A program made the position numbers and the translations under genes. From Desulfuromonas versatilis (GTDB lineage: Bacteria; Desulfobacterota; Desulfuromonadia; Desulfuromonadales; NIT-T3), in the NCBI RefSeq assembly GCF_019704135.1, contig NZ_AP024355.1:3094001-3158000 (forward strand): a stretch of 64,000 nucleotides of DNA. Direction: 5' to 3'. Each line of letters begins with the position of its first letter. The stretch's first letter is position 1. Below, piece after piece: positions 1 through 8,895 of this stretch. The notes under the pieces are model-generated. The model ran no database searches. It was given only the letters and a program-made list of their open reading frames with translations, and was not told where the DNA came from.

Positions 1-1203
1 TGCATAGGTGCGATGTACGACATCGATACGGGCATCGCCTGCACCGAAACGATTCACCCGCCCGAAACGCTGCATCATGCTGTCGAAGGGCGTCAAGTCG
101 CAGACTAAATGGTCCGCCGAAATGTTGACCCCGACCTCCCCAGCAGAGGTACATAGGAGATAGACGGTGCCCGTTCGCGGCGTCGCTTCCGTTGATGGTA
201 AGAAACGGGCAAAGATTGAATTCTCCCTGGCCAGGGCGTCGCGCTCATAGCCGCGCAGGGTGCCGGTCAGCGTCTCAACACACTCCGGGACAACTTTGCG
301 CAGTGCGGCGGCCACCTTCGTAACCTCTCTCACCCCACGCAGAAAAACGAGAATTGCCTGGCCGCTGTCTTTGTATCCTTTGGCAAGTTGTTCTACCTTG
401 TCCGCCACCCTTCTCTCGTCGTCAACAGGATGAAAAGCAATCCCCTTTTTCGCTCCGAGCCGTTTCCGGGCAACACCATGGGTCTGATCTTCTTCGGTAA
501 ATAAATCCTCCTCGCCACTTGCATCTGAGCGAGAAGTTGCGGTTAACTCCATAACACGGAACAGTCCAAATTCCTGGCAACGCCGCTGTTCGGCAGCAAT
601 GGCCGAAAGCATCTCCTGAAAAGCAGGCTCGAGATGGGCTTCATCATGCACCAGCAAGGCATCCTGGCCAAGAAACCCAGCATGCAAAGGACGGGATTTG
701 AATCCGCACCCATAGCCGGAAAACAGCAGCCTGCTGCCGATCATATCCACCGTACCAACGATGATCGCGGGCCGGGCAGGGTCATGCCGCCACTCTGCAT
801 TGTCTGCAAATTGTCCACGAAGCGTGCTAAGCGCCAAAGGTATTGCATCGGCTCGGGCCTGGAGTGACCGCAAAGCCTCGGCGATAGCCCAAAGGGCCGG
901 ATTGGCGACGAGCACTTTTCGCATTTTCTCAGCCTCGTCGGTAGCCTGATCCACAATGGTTCTTCGGTTAACTACGTAAACAAGTCGCCTAGGATACCCT
1001 GACATGGAGCCGTTCAAGGCATGATGGACAAGCGCCAGGAGCCATATTGCAATGATCGACGTTTTTCCTAGGCCCGTCGGGGCGGGGCAAGCCTCACGAA
1101 ATTGTTTTTCAAGGAATTCACCAAACAGCTTTCTTTGCCATGGGAATGGTCCATGGCCCGTGAGGCATTCAAACTGCGAATCGAAACTTAAATGTGTATC
1201 CAT
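1..1203 (-). CDS. cas3: CRISPR-associated helicase Cas3, type I-G (I-U)-like, truncated by the window edge
   Basis: The minus strand is open from an ATG at 1203 to the first base, giving 401 residues without a stop; the C-terminus lies outside the window. Helicase hallmarks are visible: Walker A PTGLGKTS (residues 42-49), a DEAH box in LLVHDEAHLEP (187-190), and near the edge a motif VI-like QRFGRVNRFG after CTSAGEVGVNISADHLVCD. The helicase begins at the very N-terminus, with no preceding HD nuclease domain. That order is known for the Geobacter-type I-U (now I-G) Cas3, where HD is C-terminal, so the HD domain would lie to the left. The start has a GGAGG-like sequence just upstream. Family membership is recognised from motifs; the subtype is inferred from domain order and taxon. 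Confidence 0.85.
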   Translation of the reverse strand, partial: MDTHLSFDSQFECLTGHGPFPWQRKLFGEFLEKQFREACPAPTGLGKTSIIAIWLLALVHHALNGSMSGYPRRLVYVVNRRTIVDQATDEAEKMRKVLVANPALWAIAEALRSLQARADAIPLALSTLRGQFADNAEWRHDPARPAIIVGTVDMIGSRLLFSGYGCGFKSRPLHAGFLGQDALLVHDEAHLEPAFQEMLSAIAAEQRRCQEFGLFRVMELTATSRSDASGEEDLFTEEDQTHGVARKRLGAKKGIAFHPVDDERRVADKVEQLAKGYKDSGQAILVFLRGVREVTKVAAALRKVVPECVETLTGTLRGYERDALARENSIFARFLPSTEATPRTGTVYLLCTSAGEVGVNISADHLVCDLTPFDSMMQRFGRVNRFGAGDARIDVVHRTYA

Positions 1204-1556
1204 GAACACCTCCATCATTTACGCAAGGTTCGCTCCACCCATTAGCCGATACCTGGTAGGTGGATATTCCGCTCCAAGAGGTTCCTGGTTTTCACCTGGC
1301 AGTGTTCAATAACCCATTCCGGACCCCCACCCTACCACCCCAAGGTAGACACCCAGTGTCCCCCCTCACAAAAAAATTTTTATTTTCTGCTGAACCACCA
1401 ACCCTCTACCCATATCCAAGTCCCCCTTTGAAAAAGGGGGATTTAGGGGGATTTGCTTTTGCCGGGCCTGTCTCCGAAAAAAATCCCCCCGAGCCCCCCT
1501 TCTCAAAGGGGGGATTCCTGAGCTGCCTTGTTTTGGACAAGCGGTGGGTGCCAGTG
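1204..1556. other. Intergenic region between cas3 and WYL regulator
   Basis: About 350 bases with no convincing gene. The main content is a C-rich palindromic repeat at 1421-1516. No CRISPR direct repeats are present. Both flanking genes read leftwards, so a cas3 promoter could lie here, but I cannot pick one out. Confidence 0.6.
1421..1516. repeat. Dispersed palindromic element, C-rich type, copy 1
   Basis: The left arm starts TCCCCCTTTGAAAAAGGGGG and runs on to about 1454. The right arm (about 1481-1516) is its imperfect reverse complement, ending CTCAAAGGGGGGA. Each arm contains its own smaller CCCCCTTT/AAAGGGGG stem, so the element is a palindrome of palindromes. A second copy with the same arms lies inside nuoM at 7311-7399. 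Confidence 0.8.
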
Positions 1557-2528
1557 TTACCCATTGCGGTAAACTCCCACCATCCTCCCGATCTCCTCCC
1601 GCACCTGGCGCCGCAGCTCCTCCGGCTCGATCACCTCGACATCGGCACCGAACTGCAGCACCCGCAGCTTTATTTCGCGAAAGTCGGCGACGGGGAAGCT
1701 CAGATCGAGGCTGCCGTCTGGGTGTTCGGATAGCCGCTGATGGGGGTGCCAGAGCTGTTCACGGATCCAGGCGGCACGGAAGGGCGAGAAGCGTAGGACG
1801 ACATGGGTCAGACCTGTGCCCTGAAAGATGCCGAAACCTCCTTCTAGCTGCCCTTGCCAGTCTGCCCGGGGCCGGGGGTCAAAACACTCTGGGAGAATCT
1901 TCGGTTCGGTCATACGCGAGAGGAAAAACTTGCGCCAGTCCGATCGCCGCCGGCAGTAGGCGATCAGTACCCAACTGCCCATGTAATGCTGCAGGTGGTG
2001 GGGTTCGACTCGGCGAGTGCTGCTTTTTCTTGTGCGCGGGGATTGATAGGTGAAGCTCAGCAGGCGTTGCTGCAGCAGGGCCTCGGAGACCGTGCGGAAG
2101 GTCTCGGCCTGGGCCGGAGCGTAGCCGTTCCAGGTGGCGGAAAAGACCTCATCCATGCGGGCTTCGCTGAGGCCGAGATCCCCCATGGAGGCGAAGAGCT
2201 TTTTGCCAAAGGAGGCTATAGACCGGCTGATCAGACCACCGGCACTGGCCGAGAGCAGGTTGCGAGCGAGCAGGATGGCGAGAAGCTCTTCCTGGGAGAC
2301 CTGGATCGGCGGCAACTCGAAGCCATGTTCGGTGTAATGGTAGCCGCGGCGGCTGCCATCATACTCCAGCGGCGCAAATAGGCGGTCGGCCATGCGGTCG
2401 ATATCGCGCTGGGCGGTTTTTCGTGAGAGCTCAAAACGCTCTGCCAGCCCCGCTGCGTTGGGGAACTTTCCGGCTTTGACCTGGCTGTGAAACCACAGGT
2501 AGCGCTCGTAGACAAGATGGTCGCCCAA
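1557..2528 (-). CDS. WYL-domain transcriptional regulator
   Basis: This 323-residue protein has an N-terminal helix-turn-helix (about residues 20-52, with LAERFELSRKTAQRDIDRM as the recognition segment). The WYL ligand-binding core follows (about 150-210, RRVEPHHLQHYMGSWVLIAY), then a WYL C-terminal extension. The start is TTG at 2528, chosen because a GGAGGG Shine-Dalgarno sits 8 bases upstream. WYL regulators bind DNA and sense nucleotides or small ligands, and many control CRISPR-Cas or other defence loci. Here it sits just upstream of cas3 on the same strand, so a role in controlling the cas genes is plausible but inferred. Confidence 0.85.
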   Translation of the reverse strand: MGDHLVYERYLWFHSQVKAGKFPNAAGLAERFELSRKTAQRDIDRMADRLFAPLEYDGSRRGYHYTEHGFELPPIQVSQEELLAILLARNLLSASAGGLISRSIASFGKKLFASMGDLGLSEARMDEVFSATWNGYAPAQAETFRTVSEALLQQRLLSFTYQSPRTRKSSTRRVEPHHLQHYMGSWVLIAYCRRRSDWRKFFLSRMTEPKILPECFDPRPRADWQGQLEGGFGIFQGTGLTHVVLRFSPFRAAWIREQLWHPHQRLSEHPDGSLDLSFPVADFREIKLRVLQFGADVEVIEPEELRRQVREEIGRMVGVYRNG

Positions 2529-3014
2529 TGGCTGGCCCTCCTGACAATGCAGAATCGAACATGCTATGGGATTGAAGGATGATCGTCATTCAGGTACCAA
2601 CCTAGATAATCTATTATTAATAATTGACGATGCAATAAAATTTTCAAACATTTTACATTCTTCCGCATGCAAGGAAGTTGGCCTCCTAAAAATTAACGAG
2701 AAAACCGGGTATTCCACAGCGAAGTCTCCATTGGATTTTCAGGGGCAAAGGGTCACCCATTAAAAGACATAAGGCCAGCCCTTGAAGACTTCAGCTTTCA
2801 TCGCCTGCGCCCCTGCCTAAAAAGGGGACGGATTTATTTTTGATTCCGGTCCCCGCCCAATTTTTCTCCAGGAAAGGGTGCGCGAGTTGACAACATGCAG
2901 CATGCAGCACGTTTCCTAGGTGACCCTGTTAAATTAAGGAAGAAGATTTGACAAGCAGGAGGGCCTCAAGAACACTTCAGGTAAAGAGTCGCCGACTCTC
3001 ACGAGGCATTCCGC
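2529..3014. other. AT-rich intergenic region between WYL regulator and chrA
   Basis: The first 200 bases are clearly richer in A+T than the surroundings and carry no supported gene, so they may be a remnant of acquired DNA. At 2818-2862 lies a short repeat-like sequence containing AAAAGGGGACGGATTTATTT and a facing GGTCCCC, a pattern often associated with REP/RAYT elements. A GCATGCA repeat occurs at about 2894-2910. Confidence 0.5.
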
Positions 3015-4367
3015 ATGAAGCCAACCGACCCAGTTGGAGCACCGCCGCCCGCCCCCTCCTTTCGCGAAGCCCTGCGGATCTGGATCAAGGTGGCGCTTTT
3101 GAGTTTCGGCGGACCTGCCGGACAGATCGCGGTCATGCACCGCCTGGTGGTCGAGGAAAAGCAGTGGATCGGCGAGCGCCGGTTTCTCGTCGCCCTCAAT
3201 TACGCCATGGTCCTGCCGGGCCCCGAAGCCCAGCAGCTCGCGACCTACCTGGGGTGGCTGCTGCACGGCACCCGCGGCGGCCTGGCCGCAGGCACCCTCT
3301 TTGTCCTTCCCGGATTTTTGGCCATCCTGGCGCTGAGCATCCTCTACGCCTATTTCCGGGACCTGGCGGTGGTGGAAGCCCTCTTCTATGGCCTGAAGCC
3401 GGCCGTCATGGCGGTGGTGGTCGCGGCCCTGGTGCGCATCGGCAAAAAGGCCCTGCGCAATGGGGTCCTGGTCCTGCTGGCCGCGGCCGCCTTTGTCGCC
3501 ATATTCTACCTGGAGGTTCCCTTCCCCATCATCATCCTGGGCGCTGCCCTCATCGGCTGGCTGGGGGGACGGCGACATCCGGAGATCTTTTCGCCGCCGG
3601 CCGCTGCAAAAAGTGAGGCCGGAGGGGAGCTTGAGGCTCCGCCCGTCCCCTGGCGACGCTCCCTGCGCCTGCTGGCCGTCTGGCTGCCCCTGTGGTTCGC
3701 CCCCTTGGCCCTGCTGGCCCTGCTTTTCGGTCCGGAGCATCTCTTCGTGACCCAGGGGGTCTTTTTCAGCAAGATGGCGGTTGTCACCTTCGGCGGGGCC
3801 TATGCCGTCCTTTCCTACGTTGCCCAGCGGGCGGTGGAGGATTACGGCTGGCTGGCGCCCGGGGAGATGCTCGACGGGCTCGGCATGGCCGAGACGACCC
3901 CGGGGCCGCTGATCCAGGTCGTCCAGTTCGTCGGTTTCATGGGCGCCTTCCGCCTGGTCGAAGACCTCCCGCCCCTGGCAGCGGGACTGATCGCCTCCGT
4001 CGTTGTCACCTGGGTCACCTTCGTGCCCTGCTTTCTGTGGATCTTTCTCGGCGCGCCGTACATCCAGCGCCTCCAGAACAACCAGGCCCTCAACACCGCC
4101 CTGTCGGCGGTGACCGCGGCCATCGTCGGCGTGATCCTCAACCTGGCGCTTTGGTTCTGCCTCAACACCCTCTTTGGCAACCTTGCGGAGAGTCACGTCT
4201 ACGGCCTGCGCCTGCTGCTCCCCGCCTGGAACACCCTCGATCTGCCGGCTTTGCTCATCGCTGCCGTCGCCTTCCTGCTCCTTTTCCGCTTCCGCACCGG
4301 ACTTATCCCCACCCTCGCCGGGAGCGCCGCAGCGGGGCTTCTCTACCGCATGCTTTTGCATGCTTGA
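3015..4367 (+). CDS. chrA: Chromate efflux transporter ChrA (CHR family)
   Basis: A 450-residue, strongly hydrophobic inner-membrane protein of the long, two-domain CHR type that exports chromate. The N-terminal repeat has the family signatures FGGPAGQIAVMHR (about residues 32-44) and ALNYAMVLPGPEAQQLATYLGW. The second half repeats the pattern with FGGAYAVLSYV and GLGMAETTPGPLIQVVQFVGF. A hydrophilic linker joins the halves near residues 190-215. About ten to twelve membrane segments can be seen. The start was chosen at the first ATG before the conserved FREALRIW. No chrB regulator is adjacent. Substrate is by family; some CHR proteins have other or unknown substrates. Confidence 0.9.
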   Translation: MKPTDPVGAPPPAPSFREALRIWIKVALLSFGGPAGQIAVMHRLVVEEKQWIGERRFLVALNYAMVLPGPEAQQLATYLGWLLHGTRGGLAAGTLFVLPGFLAILALSILYAYFRDLAVVEALFYGLKPAVMAVVVAALVRIGKKALRNGVLVLLAAAAFVAIFYLEVPFPIIILGAALIGWLGGRRHPEIFSPPAAAKSEAGGELEAPPVPWRRSLRLLAVWLPLWFAPLALLALLFGPEHLFVTQGVFFSKMAVVTFGGAYAVLSYVAQRAVEDYGWLAPGEMLDGLGMAETTPGPLIQVVQFVGFMGAFRLVEDLPPLAAGLIASVVVTWVTFVPCFLWIFLGAPYIQRLQNNQALNTALSAVTAAIVGVILNLALWFCLNTLFGNLAESHVYGLRLLLPAWNTLDLPALLIAAVAFLLLFRFRTGLIPTLAGSAAAGLLYRMLLHA

Positions 4368-4482
4368 GAGCGATGAAATCCCGCCTTTGTCCATGCGGCC
4401 GATCCTCGGGGCCGTGGTCGAGCCAAGGGTTTCGTCAAAAAAAAAACCGCCCGGCCGTTCTCAGAACAGGGAAGGAGACGGA

Positions 4483-4530
4483 ATGACCCTGCCCCCGCAC
4501 AGCATTCGACATCTCCGCCTGGTCAACTAG
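4483..4530 (+). CDS. Possible 15-residue peptide with strong ribosome-binding site
   Basis: GAAGGAGACGGA is followed by an ATG and 15 codons (MTLPPHSIRHLRLVN) before TAG. It sits 36 bases before the next gene, which has its own GGAG. It could be a leader peptide or a chance match; the Shine-Dalgarno and spacing are the only support. Confidence 0.25.
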   Translation: MTLPPHSIRHLRLVN

Positions 4531-4566
4531 AATGAAATAATTCCAACATGGAAAGGAGAACGAACC

Positions 4567-4896
4567 ATGAGATACCTGGTGACCGGAAAAGAAGGACCGG
4601 GCTTCGCATCCCCGGAGGAGGCTGCACAGGTCTTGGAGAGGACAATCCTTCCAAGCTTTGATGCGCTGATCAGGCTGGAGGAGCAGAAGAAGATTCTGGC
4701 CGGAGGCTTGCCGCTGGGAGATCGGGCTTTCGTGTTCATTGTCGAGGCCGCCTCCAACGAGGAGGTCGATCGCATGCTGCGAACCATCCCCATGTGGGGT
4801 GCCCTCAAGTGGTCGGTAACCCCACTGCAGAGCTTCGCTGGCCGAGCGGGTCAGGAAAGGGAGATTGTCGAGCAGATCAAGAAGAGCCTGCACTGA
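4567..4896 (+). CDS. Small protein of the muconolactone isomerase-like / dimeric alpha-beta barrel type
   Basis: A 109-residue soluble protein, ATG preceded by GAAAGGAGAACGAACC. It starts with a beta strand (MRYLVTGK) and has an alternating alpha/beta pattern including GGLPLGDRAFVFIVEA and EEVDRMLRTIPMWGALKWSVTPLQ. This resembles small ferredoxin-fold proteins annotated as muconolactone delta-isomerase-like or YCII-like. No catalytic residues can be assigned. It lies between chrA and a toxin-antitoxin pair on the same strand. The fold is inferred and the function unknown. Confidence 0.65.
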   Translation: MRYLVTGKEGPGFASPEEAAQVLERTILPSFDALIRLEEQKKILAGGLPLGDRAFVFIVEAASNEEVDRMLRTIPMWGALKWSVTPLQSFAGRAGQEREIVEQIKKSLH

Positions 4897-5040
4897 GCGC
4901 GGCTGGTTTTGCCGGCATACTGATGGGCCCTGCCCAAAGGAGAATGCCCCACCCATGATTCCCATAGGCCAGGCAAGCCTTCGGAATTGATGATTTTCCT
5001 CTTTGAGGGGTTGATTCAAGCCAAGGGAAACGGCGCGGGA

Positions 5041-5069
5041 TTGACTCATCTGCTAGCAGGTGCTAGCAT
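5041..5069 (+). promoter_or_regulatory. Promoter and operator of the toxin-antitoxin pair
   Basis: TTGACT at 5041-5046 and TAGCAT at 5064-5069 are separated by 17 bases, fitting a sigma-70 promoter. Between and overlapping them, TGCTAGCA occurs twice (5051-5058 and 5061-5068). Each copy is an 8-base perfect palindrome, two bases apart. Tandem short palindromes over the promoter are typical operators for ribbon-helix-helix antitoxins that repress their own operon. Confidence 0.7.
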
Positions 5070-5098
5070 TCAGAAAAAGACGAAAATGGGAGAGAGTC

Positions 5099-5377
5099 AT
5101 GACCCGACAGCTCAACTTAAGAGTGGATGATGAATTCGCCGAACGGCTGGAGAGGCTTTCGCGCAGAATGGGGCGGTCGATGGCGGCTGTACTCGAGGCG
5201 ATTGGCAGTCCGGCGATTGAAGCGGCCGAGGCTGACATCCAATTCGAGGCGGAGGCGCTGGCAGCTTGGGAAGAATATGAGCTTACCGGAACTCATGTGC
5301 CGGCCGAAGAGGTGGATACCCTGTTCGACGCGGCCCTCGATCGTGCCAGGGCAGTCGCGGAGAAGCAAAGAGGATGA
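5099..5377 (+). CDS. Ribbon-helix-helix antitoxin
   Basis: Ninety-two residues starting at the ATG at 5099, which follows GGGAGAG; an earlier in-frame start at 5060 lacks a ribosome-binding site and overlaps the operator. The N-terminus TRQLNLRVDDEFAERLERLSRRMGRSM fits a ribbon-helix-helix DNA-binding fold (strand RQLNLRV, then two helices). The acidic C-terminal half would wrap the toxin. The stop overlaps the toxin start in an ATGA, giving coupled translation. It likely represses its own operon through the twin palindromes at 5051-5068. Confidence 0.85.
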   Translation: MTRQLNLRVDDEFAERLERLSRRMGRSMAAVLEAIGSPAIEAAEADIQFEAEALAAWEEYELTGTHVPAEEVDTLFDAALDRARAVAEKQRG

Positions 5378-5730
5378 CTCGCAGGGTGGTCGCTACGCCT
5401 CTGTTTGTTCGCCGCTTGAAGGATTTTCTCGATGAGTATGCGGAACTCGGGGCCATTCGCTTCGTTGAGCGCTTGCAGGCAAGTTACCGGACGATGGTGG
5501 AAAATATTTCCAACCACGAAGAGATCGCGCCCGCACGCAGAAGGTCGGTCGGGGGAAAGAAAATAACCGTCAGGGAATATGTGTTGGATGCCGGCGCCCG
5601 GGATTTTCTCGTTCTATATTGGGTGCCGCCTGAGCCCCTGGAGCCAGTGGTGCTTTTGAATATCAGAATTGGTGGCCAAAACCGGTTTCGTTGGAAAGAG
5701 GAGACCAACCAAGCCACCGATCCGGGATAG
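5374..5730 (+). CDS. RelE/ParE-superfamily toxin
   Basis: A basic 118-residue protein beginning in the ATGA shared with the antitoxin. It has the RelE/ParE pattern: an N-terminal strand (RRVVATPLFVRRLKDFLDEY), two helices, then REYVLDAGARDFLVLYWVPPEPLEPVVLLNIRI, the central sheet. ParE members poison DNA gyrase and RelE members cleave mRNA at the ribosome. RelE-like catalytic residues are not evident, so the target is uncertain. Gene order antitoxin-toxin with overlap is the classic type II arrangement. A terminator follows 60 bases downstream. Confidence 0.8.
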   Translation: MTRRVVATPLFVRRLKDFLDEYAELGAIRFVERLQASYRTMVENISNHEEIAPARRRSVGGKKITVREYVLDAGARDFLVLYWVPPEPLEPVVLLNIRIGGQNRFRWKEETNQATDPG

Positions 5731-5791
5731 AAAGGATGATCTCCCTCAAGGTGCCGCCGGAAAGGGGTTGAACCTGCGAATACAGTAAGCG

Positions 5792-5825
5792 AAAAGGAGG
5801 ACCGGTCAGCCGGTCCTCCTTTTTG
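5792..5825. terminator. Bidirectional terminator between toxin gene and nuoN
   Basis: AAAAGGAGGACCGG and its reverse complement CCGGTCCTCCTTTT flank a 4-base loop. The A-run on one side and T-run on the other let it stop both the rightward toxin transcript and the leftward nuo transcript. Confidence 0.85.
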
Positions 5826-5854
5826 TTTACCTGCCTTCTATAACCGCCCGATTT

Positions 5855-7249
5855 TCAGAGCCCGCCGAGCAGCCGGTGGAAGACCCCCGGAGCCACCATG
5901 AAGAGCATCAGCACGGCGCTGCCGAGGAGCATGCCGCCGAAGGCCCAGCGGGCGGCGGGGAGCGCCGGGCGCGCCGGGCGCGCCGGGGCCGTAGCGGGCC
6001 GGAACAGGCGGTAGACGATCCCCAGGTAGTAGACCACGCCGAGATAGCTGCCGGCGAAGGCCAGCACCGCCGGGACCAGGTGCCCGGAGGCGATCACCGA
6101 CTTGAAGATGAAGAACTTGGCCAGAAAGCCGGGCAGCGGCGGGATCCCCGCCAGGGAGAGCACCGAAACCGCCAGCAGCAGGGCCGGCAGGGGCCGGGCG
6201 GCGAAGGCGCCGTCGAGGACTTCCAACTCGTCCGCCTCCCCCTGGGCGAGCAGGCCGAAGCAGGTGCAGGCGACGATGGTGGTGACGGCGTAGACCGCCA
6301 CGTAGTAGAGCAGCGCCTCGACCCGTCCGCCGCCGGCATCGGCCAGGGCGAAGATCATGTAACCGCCGTGGGCGATGGAGGAATAGGCCAGCAGCCGCCG
6401 GAAGGCGCCCTGGCGGATGGCGGTGACGTTGCCGTAGAAGATGGAGAGGACCGCCAGGACGATGATGGCCCCATCCAACTCGCTGGGCAGGGGCGCCTCG
6501 CCGAGGATGCGCACCAGAGCCAGCACCACCGCCCCCTTGACGATGGAGGCGAGCAGCGCGGTGACCGGCAGCCTTGCTCCGGCGTAGGCGTCGGGGGCCC
6601 AGCCGTGGAAGGGGAAGACCGCCGCCTTGAGGAAGAAGCCGCTCAGCACCAGGGCGCAAGCGGCCAGGCCCAGCGGGCCGTCGGCCGTCGCGGCGACGAA
6701 ATCGCCGATGGCCAGGGTGCCGCAGCTGCCGTAGCCCAGGGAGAGGCCGAAGAGGATCAGGCCGCTGGCCACCGCGGAGAGCAGCAGGTACTTGAAGGCC
6801 CCCTCGCTGGCGCTGGAGAGCCCGCAGCGGTGCACCATCAGGGCGAAGGCCGGCAGCGAAAGCAGTTCGATCCCCAGGAACAGAGAGATGAACCCGGCGC
6901 TGTCGAGCATGACCAGGGCGCCCAGCAGCGAGGCACCGAGCAGCAGCCGCGACTTGATGCCTGCGTCGCTGCTCAGGCAGCAGACCCCGTAGATGCAACC
7001 ACAGCCGAGAATCACCAGGCGGCCGAGCAGGGCGAAGCGGTCGATGACGATCTCGCCGGGCACCGGCGCCGCGCCGTACCCCTGCGCAAGCTGCAGCAGC
7101 AGCACGGCGCAACCGGCCCCGGCGACCAGGGTAAAGAGCGGGCCGGCCAGGCGCGCGCCGCGGCCGAGGATTTCGCAGAGCATCAAGGTCACCAGCAGCG
7201 CCAGCAGCAGCTGTTCGGGCAGCAGGGCGTAGAAGAAATCAGCGGGCAT
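5855..7249 (-). CDS. nuoN: NADH-quinone oxidoreductase subunit N
   Basis: A 464-residue antiporter-like membrane subunit of the complex I proton-pumping arm. The protein is almost entirely transmembrane. Conserved proton-channel features include FISLFLGIELLSLPAFAL (key Glu in the fifth helix), LSGFFLKAAVFPFHGWAPDAY (key Lys and the HGWAPD loop) and LLAYSSIAHGGYMIF. The start is the ATG at 7249 before PADFF, with GGAGA 6 bases upstream; it overlaps the end of nuoM by 11 bases. A longer in-frame extension to 7390 reads through the palindromic repeat and is not credible. It is the last gene of the operon, 30 bases before a strong terminator. Confidence 0.95.
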   Translation of the reverse strand: MPADFFYALLPEQLLLALLVTLMLCEILGRGARLAGPLFTLVAGAGCAVLLLQLAQGYGAAPVPGEIVIDRFALLGRLVILGCGCIYGVCCLSSDAGIKSRLLLGASLLGALVMLDSAGFISLFLGIELLSLPAFALMVHRCGLSSASEGAFKYLLLSAVASGLILFGLSLGYGSCGTLAIGDFVAATADGPLGLAACALVLSGFFLKAAVFPFHGWAPDAYAGARLPVTALLASIVKGAVVLALVRILGEAPLPSELDGAIIVLAVLSIFYGNVTAIRQGAFRRLLAYSSIAHGGYMIFALADAGGGRVEALLYYVAVYAVTTIVACTCFGLLAQGEADELEVLDGAFAARPLPALLLAVSVLSLAGIPPLPGFLAKFFIFKSVIASGHLVPAVLAFAGSYLGVVYYLGIVYRLFRPATAPARPARPALPAARWAFGGMLLGSAVLMLFMVAPGVFHRLLGGL

Positions 7250-8895
7250 GGGATTCTCCGTTGTCTTGCCGGGGGAAGGACATCCCCAGGATGGCGGCCA
7301 GCTGTTCCAGTCCCCCTTTGGCAAAGGGGGATTGAGGGGGATTTGCCTCGGCGGGGCGCAGCGAAATCCCCCCTGGCCCCCCTTTTTCAAAGGGGGGGAC
7401 GGCGGCCCGGGCGGTCACCGCGGCCACGTCCGGCTGCACCCGGGCCATGAAGGGGGCCGGGGCGATGCCGATCGCGAGGATCAGCAGCAGCAGCGGGAGG
7501 AAGGCCAGCGCCTCGCGTCCACCCAGGTCGGGGAGGGCGCTCCCCTCGGGCGCCTGGCCGAACAACAGGGTGCGGGCGAAACGCAGCATGTAGCCGGCGC
7601 CCAGCACCATCCCCGAGCAGGCGAGGATCACCGCCGCCAGCGGCAACACGCCAAGCTCGGCTTTCCAGCCGGCCAGGGCCTGCTGGAAAGCGCCGAAGAG
7701 GATCATGAATTCCCCGGTGAAACCGCTGGTCAGGGGCAGGGCCACCGAGGTCAGCACGAAGAGCATCAGCACCACCGCCAGGCGCGGGGCGAGGGTGGCC
7801 AGGGCGGTGAGTTGCCGGTAGGCGGCGCCCCGCCGCTGCTCGAGCAGTCCCAGCGCCAGGAACAGTCCGGCGACCGCCAGGCCGTGGCTGAAGGTCTGGA
7901 GCAGGGCGCCGTGCAGGGCGCTCTGCTGAAAGCTGAAGATCCCCAGCACGATGTAGCCCATGTGACTGAGCGACGAGTAGGCCACCAGCAGCTTGAAATC
8001 CGCCTGGCGCAGCGCCAGCACCGCGCCGTAGAGGATGCTGAACACCGCCAGCGCGATCAGCCAGGGGGCCAGGGCCGCGGCCGCCTGGGGGCAGAGGGGG
8101 ATGGCCAGCTTGAGCAGGGCGAAGGCCCCCATCTTGGAGAGGGCCCCGGCCATCAGCGCGGTGCCGGCCGGCGGCGCTTCGGCGTAGGTCAGCGGCAGCC
8201 AGGAATGGAAGGGAACCAGCGGGCATTTGATGGCGCAGGCCAGGACGATGGCGGCGAAGACGAAGAGCTGCGTCCCCCAGCCAAGCTGCAGGTCGAGCAG
8301 GGTTGCCAGCTCGAAGGACCAGCTGCCGGTCTGCTGCCAGCACTGCACCCCGAGCAGGATCACCGCCGCCAGCAGCAGCACCGAGCCGGCCAGGGTGTAG
8401 AGGAAAAAGGCCTGGGCGGCTTCGCGGCTTTTGGCCCCGCCGAAGACCAGGATCAGCACGAACATGGGGATCAGCACCGCCTCCCAGCAGACGAAGAAGA
8501 ACATCAGGTTCTGCGAGAGAAAGGTCCCGAGCAGCCCGGCCTCGAGCAGCAGCAGCAGGGCCAGAAACAGCGGGCGGCGCGCCTCGGCGCTGGGCCAGGC
8601 GCAACCCAGCGCCACCGGGAAGAGCAACGCGGTCAGCAGCAGCAGATAGAGGTTGAGCCCGTCCACCGCCAGGTGCAGGTGGACGCCGAGTTCGGCGATC
8701 CAGGGGAGGTTGAGGTCGAAGGCGCCGCTGCGGGCGGCGGCGTAGCCGACGAAGATATGGGCTGCCAGGGCCAACACCGCGAGCATCGTCACTAGCGCAG
8801 CAGCGCGGGCCATCCCGGCAGAGCGGGCCCCCAGTACCGATACCAGCAGCGCCCCGGCCAGCGGCAGCAGGCAGATCAGCAGCAGCAGCGTCGCA

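Noticed and set aside
1204-1556. A CRISPR array near cas3
   Set aside because: No regularly spaced direct repeats of 25-40 bases are present; the repeats here are one palindrome.
2566-2763. A 65-codon plus-strand frame in the A+T-rich spacer
   Set aside because: No ribosome-binding site, no recognisable domain, and composition unlike the genes around it.
5855-7390. A longer nuoN starting at 7390
   Set aside because: The extra 47 codons are the palindromic repeat and the end of nuoM in another frame; the ATG at 7249 has a ribosome-binding site and the right N-terminus.
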